Positions 15,324-20,161 of a stretch of DNA of 20,161 bases are shown in pieces; position 1 is the stretch's first letter; every line of letters starts with the position of its first letter. Origin of the DNA: Acidobacteriaceae bacterium. Its GTDB lineage: Bacteria; Acidobacteriota; Terriglobia; Terriglobales; Acidobacteriaceae. Below the pieces are notes generated by a model. It was given only the letters and a program-made list of their open reading frames with translations, was not told where the DNA came from and did not search any database. The stretch lies in the NCBI GenBank assembly GCA_025462785.1, contig JAOAPG010000002.1, positions 1 through 20,161 on the forward strand, written 5' to 3'. Both the position numbers and the translations under genes were made by a program.

Positions 15324-16696
15324 GTGTACCTCCTTAAAGCGATTTTGTCGTGCCTTTTCGAACGCCGACAGGGCTATGGTGTTCGAATCAGTAGCATTGC
15401 CGTGCCATGACGATAACGCGACGCTGACTATCTGCTTTAATCTTTAGTTCCTCTTTCTACACTTCAGTAACTAACCTACGGTGATCTCCGTCCCAATGTG
15501 ACCGGTGAGCCTAGCGTCAGATTTTTTCTGCTTTCAAATCCCTTCGATCGTCTCGGTATCCTGCTCAGGAATTCGAGGGGATGAGATCCAGCTCAGACAT
15601 CCAGAGCTGAAATCACGCAGAGCCGTATGTTGCGCGTCAACAAAAGCAGAAATATTGACTAAGTCGCGAGCGCGTTGCCGGGCAGGCTCATGCATGTGGA
15701 TGGCAAGATACTTCAAGGGTGAACTGGTGCATTGCGCTTTTTGTGCGCACCCACCACAACGTTTGCGGGTCCCGATGTAAAACATGGGTGCGATTCCGCG
15801 CATTGTGTCCGCCGTTGGCGATTCTTTTCAGCATCGCGATCTCAGGACTCAGAGGTTCGGAAGGAAACCAAACGGAAAGGACGTTTTGCTGTCATCTGTT
15901 TGATCATCGCGACAGCAGGAATAACGTTGGCGCGCGAAGGTCTATACGGAAGTCGATCTGCGCATCGGGAATGCGGGACGATTCGCAACCCGGAATAGTG
16001 GGACAATCCACCTTCATTCATCAGTCATTTTCCAGATTCCGCAGGATTGGGTTGAATGGGATACGCAGTTCCACAATAACTTGCATTTGAGTCACCGGGA
16101 CCTGCGGAGTGTAAGACTCGGACATGGCGAGCCGGACTCGGAATACGGCTCTGTTGTGAACGCCGCCTTCCTTTTGAACATTGTGCCGCGCACGTCGGAG
16201 GCGATGGTTGGGGTTGGCAAGGCGTCTCCTTTGCCGACCTTCAAGTGCGAGCCTATGTCACCAGTCTGTCCGCAGATGATCTTCTCTTGAAGGCGAAATC
16301 GCAGAGTTTCAGTGTCGCTCAGAGCATAGCGGAGCGGCAGGCAGTAGGAGTCGAGGCGCTCTTCTCAGCGTCCAGCGAGGAGGGATGATGGAGCACGCCA
16401 CGATTAGCTATCCCTTATGGTACGGCGCTTACGGTGGCACACCTCTTTCTATCGAGAGAGCACACATCCTCAACGCCCGAGCCCTAGAACATCCGTGGAA
16501 TAGGGCGGAAAAGCGCACATGTTGAATTGCGGGTTGGCAAAAGCTTCTTAGACAACTCATTGACATACAGGAAGATTTCTGCGCTCCTGTTGGTTTCTCG
16601 AAAATTCCCAACTTTTTCTGGCCTGCTCATTCAGGAGGTGCAAGAGTGCCTTGCAGACATCACATTTCTCGCGGTAATTGACGCGGGAGGCAGTCA
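15324..16696. other. Gene-poor region upstream of the lasso cluster, with decayed sequence
   Basis: No intact gene is visible. The first 200 bp would contain the promoter of the gene at 14562 (-). A transposase fragment lies at about 15534-15803 (-). From 15936 to 16290 one plus-strand frame stays open without a start codon and reads like degraded coding sequence (IPQDWVEWDTQFHNNLHLSH, then GSVVNAAFLLNIVPRTSEAM), and a signal-peptide-like piece (RFAVICLIIATAGITLA, about 15885-15935) precedes it in another frame. This suggests a frameshifted, decayed exported-protein gene that I cannot name. A 46-codon frame at 16385 has no ribosome binding site. The region just before 16697 should hold the promoter of the lasso genes. 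Confidence 0.5.
15534..15803 (-). pseudogene. Transposase fragment (IS1182-like DDE family)
   Basis: The minus-strand frame contains FYIGTRKRCGGCAQKAQCTS, then HMHEPARQRARDLVN. The C-x2-C-x5-C knuckle followed by a His-Glu and Arg-rich helix is characteristic of the C-terminal part of IS1182-like transposases (DDE_Tnp_1_6-type domain). Only about 50 residues match (roughly 15654-15785); the upstream catalytic part is missing and the tail does not resemble the family. I read it as a dead fragment. It marks past insertion-sequence activity beside the lasso cluster. Confidence 0.6.
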
Positions 16697-16957
16697 ATGT
16701 ACAGAGTATCGAAAATGGTGCGAACCACACTTGGGCAGGATGGCGCGGTTGTGCTCGACATCCAGCGCGGCCGAGTCCTCCGCCTCAATGTGACAGGATC
16801 TTTCATTTTCGAACGCCTTCAGCGAGGCGACACTGAATCACAAATCATTGACGCAATCATGCAACATTTCTGTGTTTCTCATGACGTCGCTCAGGTGGAC
16901 GTGGGCGAGTTCCTGAAATCTTTGAAGCAAGCAGGGATTATTCACAATGGCAACTAG
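16697..16957 (+). CDS. Lasso peptide leader-binding protein B1 (PqqD-like RRE)
   Basis: An 86-residue PqqD-like protein. In split-B lasso systems this protein (B1, the RiPP recognition element) binds the precursor leader, especially its Tyr-x2-Pro-x-Leu motif, and delivers it to the B2 peptidase. Visible family features: a three-strand start (GAVVLDIQRGRVLRLNVTG, residues 16-34), the helix FIFERLQRGDTESQIIDAI, and the C-terminal helices DVGEFLKSLKQAGII. Length is normal. The start is supported by GGGAGG six bases upstream of the ATG. The stop overlaps the start of B2 by 11 bp, so the two are translationally coupled. It is the first gene of the B1-B2-C-precursor run. Confidence 0.9.
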   Translation: MYRVSKMVRTTLGQDGAVVLDIQRGRVLRLNVTGSFIFERLQRGDTESQIIDAIMQHFCVSHDVAQVDVGEFLKSLKQAGIIHNGN

Positions 16958-17432
16958 TTGTCCGTTCATGACGCGACATGCGAGCAGCTACGTTCTCCTC
17001 GTCTCGTATCTCCGGACGAGGCTCTGGCGACGGGGCGAAGGCAAAGAAGCCTGGAGAACACAGTTCCTAGTTCCGAAGGCCCTGCTTGGACTTCTGGCGT
17101 TCGATGTCCTAGGCCTAGGTCGCAATTTCGCAAGGATGCATCGCTGCGTCACCAGGTGGAGAACGGCGCAACCAACAGCGCCAAAGGATGCCGTTGATCG
17201 CGTTTGCAACGCCGTCAACTACGCGTGTGTCTGGTATCCAAAGCGTGTGCTATGCCTGCAACGTTCACTGGTCACTACCTGCTTGCTAAGACATTGCGGT
17301 GTGCAAGCAAAGATGGTGTTCGGTGCGCAGAACTTACCTTTCAAAGCTCACGCATGGACTGAGGTCGGCGACCGAGCGATAAATGAGCGCAAAGACGTGC
17401 AGAAAATCTATGGTGTTTGGGAACGCTGCTAA
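16947..17432 (+). CDS. Lasso peptide leader peptidase B2 (transglutaminase-like)
   Basis: A 161-residue member of the lasso B2 family, which cuts the leader from the precursor before ring closure. The cysteine-protease core is clear: Cys103 in YPKRVLCLQRSL and His135 in FKAHAWTEV. Twelve residues after the His, where the third triad member (Asp) usually lies in GRxxND, this protein has Glu147 (AINERKDV); the acid could still work, or another acidic residue (Asp142) could. The N-terminal part (about 15-75) contains hydrophobic helices, as usual for the family. It overlaps B1 by 11 bp and is followed 12 bp later by C. I infer cleavage of the precursor between Gln19 and Gly20. Confidence 0.9.
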   Translation: MATSCPFMTRHASSYVLLVSYLRTRLWRRGEGKEAWRTQFLVPKALLGLLAFDVLGLGRNFARMHRCVTRWRTAQPTAPKDAVDRVCNAVNYACVWYPKRVLCLQRSLVTTCLLRHCGVQAKMVFGAQNLPFKAHAWTEVGDRAINERKDVQKIYGVWERC

Positions 17433-17444
17433 GGAGTCTGTCTA

Positions 17445-19307
17445 ATGAGTGTTCAAGCCGGAATTTGGAACCTTGACGGAGGACCAGTCGACAGACAGCT
17501 CTTGCTCAAAATCAGTCGAAGACTGGCAGATTATGGACCAGACGGCGAGGCCACGTACTTTGATGGTCCAGTCGGAATGTTGTACCGCCCATTTTGCACG
17601 ACCCCCGAGTCTCGCGTTGAACACCAGCCGCAAGCGTCCTGCACCGGGAAATCGATGACGTGGGATGGGCGCCTCGACAATCGAGACGATTTGATTTCAG
17701 AACTTAGCGCCGATCTAACTTCGGATCGCACTGATGTGGCGATAGCGATGGCAGCCTTCGAACGCTGGGGACCAAGGTCTTTTGCAAAACTGATTGGGGA
17801 TTGGGCATTAGCCGTGTGGAACCCAACCGAGAACGAGCTGTTTCTTGCCCGAGATTATGCCGGCGTCCGCCATCTTTTCTACTATCCGAACCGGAGAATG
17901 CTCGTTTGGTGCAGCCATCTCGCTCCTCTGGTGTTGTCTGGGAGTCAGTTCACCTTGTGCGAGGAATATTTCGCTGGCTATCTTGTTCTGTGGCCTGATG
18001 CGAATCTCACACCCTATCGCGAGATCCATTCTGTCCCGCCCGGCAACTTCGTGCGCGTACACAATCTAAACGTCAGTGTTCGCCCATTTTGGGACATCAA
18101 TCCCGGACTCAAGATACGCTACAAGACTGACAAGGAATACGAAGAACACTTCTGCCACGTCTTCCGCCAAGCAGTCCGCCGCCGACTTCGGACCGACTCA
18201 CCGATCCTCGCAGATTTGAGCGGTGGTTTGGACTCCTCTTCAATTGTCTGCATGGCCGACGATATTCTGGCACGGGAAGGAGCGGAAGCACCTTCCCTCG
18301 ACACATTCTCTGTCTCAGATCGCTCCGAACCTGATGAGGAGGACTTTCTCTATTACACCAAGGTCGAAGAAAGGCGAGGCCGCATCGGTCACCATGCTGC
18401 CATTCTTGGGCTCGGAGACTCCCTTGTATTTAAGTATCGAAAATTTGCTGCGACACCAGGGTTCGGAGAAAGAGAAGAAGTAAAGACAATTAGGTCCGAC
18501 CTCATCCTGAAATATCGCTATCGTGTGACGCTCTCTGGCATGGGTGGAGACGAGATTACCGGAAATACGCTAGACCCCTGCATGCAAAGCGCCGATCTTC
18601 TTCAACAATTGCGGGTCAGAGACTTGGGAAGACAGCTCATGGACTGGAGTCTCCTCCTGAGACGTCCTTGGATGCAATTGTTTTTGGATTCCCTTACTCT
18701 GCTCTTGCCGACCGCTATCCGCGCGAGAATAACAACGGGTTGCGACGCCGAACCCTGGATAAATGAAACCTTTGCTCGAAGGTACAGGATGCGCGTACGC
18801 CAACTGTCGGCCGTGCAAGGCTCGTTTTTTTGGCCGCCCAGCTTTCGAGATTCCGTGCAGACGCTCGTGACCTTGAGTCGACAACTCACCCGCACTCCAC
18901 CCTCAATGTACGAGACGAGGTATCCCTTTCTCGACCAGACGCTTGTGGAATTTCTCATGCATATTCCGACTGACCAGTTACTTCGGCCTGGCGAACGGCG
19001 TTCATTGATGCGGCGGTCTCTTGTAGGTTTTCTGCCCCCAGCGATCTTGTCGCGACGGACAAAATCAGGCCTGGGCCGTTGTTTCATCTTGGGTCTCGAG
19101 AAGCATTGGACCACATTAGAACGTATGCTCAGCTCGCCCTTCCTTGCGAGGTTGGGATGGATCAAAAAGGCCCAATTTCAGCGCGCCATGGAAGACGCGA
19201 AGAACGGATGTGTTTCCTCCCATTTCTTTCGGCTGCTCAATTGCCTTTCCGCAGAGATATGGCTGAGGGACCTGGTCGCACAAGGCATGATCTTGCCTCC
19301 TCCGTAG
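17445..19307 (+). CDS. Lasso peptide macrolactam synthetase C (asparagine-synthase-like)
   Basis: A 620-residue asparagine-synthetase homolog. In lasso pathways this enzyme adenylates the side-chain carboxylate of the ring Asp/Glu and closes the isopeptide bond with the new N-terminus. The N-terminal half is a class-II glutaminase fold (TWDGRLDNRDDL at about 72-83, GDWALAVWN at 118-126, LARDYAGVRHLFYY), but the protein begins M-S-V-Q-A-G with no Cys at position 2, so it cannot use glutamine; this is expected for a cyclase. The C-terminal half has the ATP pyrophosphatase loop LSGGLDSSS (258-266) and the downstream SGMGGDE (364-370). Length is typical. AAGGAG lies eight bases before the ATG, and the gene follows B2 by 12 bp, so they form one operon. 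The precursor gene follows 167 bp downstream. Confidence 0.93.
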   Translation: MSVQAGIWNLDGGPVDRQLLLKISRRLADYGPDGEATYFDGPVGMLYRPFCTTPESRVEHQPQASCTGKSMTWDGRLDNRDDLISELSADLTSDRTDVAIAMAAFERWGPRSFAKLIGDWALAVWNPTENELFLARDYAGVRHLFYYPNRRMLVWCSHLAPLVLSGSQFTLCEEYFAGYLVLWPDANLTPYREIHSVPPGNFVRVHNLNVSVRPFWDINPGLKIRYKTDKEYEEHFCHVFRQAVRRRLRTDSPILADLSGGLDSSSIVCMADDILAREGAEAPSLDTFSVSDRSEPDEEDFLYYTKVEERRGRIGHHAAILGLGDSLVFKYRKFAATPGFGEREEVKTIRSDLILKYRYRVTLSGMGGDEITGNTLDPCMQSADLLQQLRVRDLGRQLMDWSLLLRRPWMQLFLDSLTLLLPTAIRARITTGCDAEPWINETFARRYRMRVRQLSAVQGSFFWPPSFRDSVQTLVTLSRQLTRTPPSMYETRYPFLDQTLVEFLMHIPTDQLLRPGERRSLMRRSLVGFLPPAILSRRTKSGLGRCFILGLEKHWTTLERMLSSPFLARLGWIKKAQFQRAMEDAKNGCVSSHFFRLLNCLSAEIWLRDLVAQGMILPPP

Positions 19308-19460
19308 GGGGCCGCTACATGGATGGGGGCAATGATGAACGAGTCGATTTGACAAGTCGGACGACAGCAGCGATCGGGCCTGCCAGTGGGAAGCCCGGAA
19401 CAATAAGCACTTTTGTACTGAACTAAGTTCTGCTACCGGAGTATTCCATTCTCAAAGGAA

Positions 19461-19470
19461 AGGAGGTGAA
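19461..19470 (+). promoter_or_regulatory. Strong ribosome binding site of the lasso precursor
   Basis: AGGAGGTGAA precedes the ATG by four bases and is nearly a perfect complement to the 16S rRNA tail. It is stronger than the sites before B1 and C, fitting a precursor made in excess over its enzymes. It also decides the start of a gene too short for normal calling. Confidence 0.75.
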
Positions 19471-19474
19471 CATC

Positions 19475-19600
19475 ATGAACTATACGAAACCCGAGCTCGC
19501 GGTACTGGGCGATGCGAACGTCATGATCCAGGGAAGTAAGGATAAGATCCTGGACGGCGCGGTTTCTCCCGGCACTGCGGCCGCTGAAACCATTGAGTAA
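19475..19600 (+). CDS. Lasso peptide precursor (A)
   Basis: A 41-residue peptide immediately downstream of the cyclase gene. The leader (residues 1-19) reads M-N-Y-T-K-P-E-L-A-V-L-G and onward, matching the lasso leader signature Y-x2-P-x-L-x3-G (Tyr3, Pro6, Leu8, Gly12) that B1 proteins bind. Counting on, Gly20 falls where core position 1 is expected; the usual Thr at -2 is Ile18 here. The core starts G-S-K-D-K-I-L-D: Asp27 is core position 8, so an eight-residue Gly1-Asp8 macrolactam ring is predicted. A 14-residue tail rich in Ala and Gly with Pro, Thr and Glu follows (G-A-V-S-P-G-T-A-A-A-E-T-I-E). The predicted 22-residue core gives a cyclised monoisotopic mass of about 2111.07 Da by my sum. 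There is no aromatic plug residue in the tail, which is unusual. The precursor is last in the operon rather than first. Confidence rests on the leader motif, ring spacing, ribosome binding site and neighbours together. Confidence 0.88.
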   Translation: MNYTKPELAVLGDANVMIQGSKDKILDGAVSPGTAAAETIE

Positions 19601-19634
19601 GTAAACCATTCACACGCAAGAAGCTTGCACGAAA

Positions 19635-19666
19635 CTTCTTCCGGTTGCGCGAGCAGCCGGAAGAAG
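19635..19666 (+). terminator. Hairpin between precursor and convergent peptidase
   Basis: CTTCTTCCGG (19635-19644) and CCGGAAGAAG (19657-19666) form a perfect 10-bp stem. The sequence between continues pairing (T-G wobble, T-A, G-C, C-G) to a GCGA tetraloop of the GNRA type, giving about 14 bp in all. It lies 34 bp past the precursor stop and 112 bp before the end of the facing gene, so it could terminate transcription from both sides. No T-run follows on the plus strand, and only a short one (TTT) on the minus strand. It might instead stabilise the 3' end of the precursor mRNA. Confidence 0.55.
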
Positions 19667-19778
19667 CTCATTCAGCCGTTGCTCACCAAATTCAAAAGTC
19701 GGGTGTACATTTGTGCAGGAAGCAGGATTGAAGTTGCTAATCGGGCAAATTCGTTAGCTTCCGGATGATATTCGGAAC

Positions 19779-20161
19779 TCAATCGACGGCTTCAGAGCTT
19801 ACCTGCTGGGAGGGGGTTGTATGGTGTTCCTGCAACTCGCGCAGCGAGTGCCAACGCGCGTACTGCTTGGACTTAGAGGGCGTAGGATCTTCTTCGTCCA
19901 TAAGCCAGAATCGGAACCAGTCCACCGTTCCGCCTTGTGAAGCCATGCGTTCAGCTGGATTTGTGAGAACATGGGTGCCTTCCCTCAGAACAGTGAGGTC
20001 CACTGGTTTATTGAGGTAACGAAGAGCTGCATAAGGTTCCAACATCTCAAACATCAAACTTGCACGGCCCGATGCAACCACTTGAACAGGCGCCGTCACT
20101 TTATCCATCCTGAATTCGGGTGAGCGTTTAAACCATTCGGGTAGGCCTTTACCGAAAGGAC
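19779..20161 (-). CDS. Prolyl-oligopeptidase-family (S9) peptidase, likely lasso isopeptidase, partial
   Basis: The C-terminal 126 residues of a gene whose start lies beyond the window. The visible part runs PFGKGLPEWFKRSPEFRMDK, VTAPVQVVASG, then EPYAALRYLNKPVDLTVLRE, GTHVLTNPAERMASQGG and VDWFRFWL. This is the end of the alpha/beta-hydrolase domain of S9 peptidases; the catalytic His is the one in G-T-H-V-L. The pattern EPYAAL, KPVDL, H-V-L, P-x-x-R-x-A-S-Q-G-G and VDWFxFWL resembles the AtxE-type lasso peptide isopeptidases of proteobacterial clusters, which open the ring of their own lasso peptide. The catalytic Ser is outside the window, and the usual position of the Asp is not obvious. 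A frame starting at an internal ATG (20108) should not be taken as the gene start. It is convergent with the precursor. Other S9 peptidases share these motifs, so the isopeptidase role is inferred from context. Confidence 0.75.
   Translation of the reverse strand, partial: PFGKGLPEWFKRSPEFRMDKVTAPVQVVASGRASLMFEMLEPYAALRYLNKPVDLTVLREGTHVLTNPAERMASQGGTVDWFRFWLMDEEDPTPSKSKQYARWHSLRELQEHHTTPSQQVSSEAVD

Noticed and set aside
16385..16525. A 46-codon frame upstream of B1 as the lasso precursor
   Set aside because: It lacks the leader motif and a usable ribosome binding site, and it resembles no peptide precursor I know.
16560..16565. TTGACA as a -35 box for the lasso operon
   Set aside because: No acceptable -10 hexamer lies 16-18 bp downstream. 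The same problem applies to the TTGACA at 19349 before the precursor.
19319..19426. A 35-codon frame between the cyclase and the precursor as a second precursor
   Set aside because: It has no ribosome binding site, no Tyr-x2-Pro-x-Leu leader motif, and no Gly followed by Asp/Glu at ring distance. The 19475 frame explains all expected features better.

Overview
The window most likely comes from an acidobacterium (Acidobacteriota, Terriglobia; an Edaphobacter/Granulicella/Terriglobus-like soil organism). This is inferred from the gene content: a secreted protein with a carboxypeptidase-regulatory-like domain, a VirB10/TrbI-like secreted protein beside an unusual sigma-like gene, a YVTN propeller, and a large secreted protein combining Ig-like repeats with a PQQ-type propeller. 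No rRNA, tRNA or CRISPR array is visible.

Bases 1-6340 hold a two-component system and envelope genes. A CpxA-like sensor kinase (251-1756, -) and an OmpR/CpxR-type regulator (3232-3969, -) are separated by an oppositely oriented secreted-protein gene (1987-3165, +). They are followed by an unknown secreted protein (4266-5111, +) and a membrane-anchored YVTN propeller (5235-6341, +). Three intergenic copies of a 10-bp-phased direct repeat (minus strand GTAAGGATTTGTA; 1819, 4068, 6446) look like binding sites for the regulator.

Bases 6583-9198 hold a VirB10/TrbI-like secreted protein, a sigma-like protein, and the right-hand remnant of an IS21-family element (end of istB plus the repeated terminus).

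Bases 9199-15323 encode secreted proteins of unknown role. Two paralogous six-cysteine proteins (10454-11179 and 14562-15323, both -) flank a plus-strand gene for an Ig-repeat/PQQ-propeller protein that is split by an in-frame TAA. A further Ig-like secreted protein lies at 9199-10200 (-). Bases 15324-16696 contain no intact gene; they hold a decayed transposase fragment and degraded sequence.

Bases 16697-20161 are the most interesting part: a lasso peptide gene cluster. The order is a PqqD-like leader-binding protein (B1), a transglutaminase-like leader peptidase (B2), an asparagine-synthetase-like macrolactam cyclase (C), then a 41-residue precursor (19475-19600) too short for routine gene calling. 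The precursor has the leader motif Y-x2-P-x-L-x3-G and a core starting G-S-K-D-K-I-L-D, so a Gly1-Asp8 ring is predicted. Facing it across a 14-bp hairpin is the 3' end of a prolyl-oligopeptidase-family gene resembling lasso peptide isopeptidases; it runs off the window. No exporter is visible inside the window. B1, B2, C and the precursor are the expected maturation set, and the peptidase could open or degrade the product.
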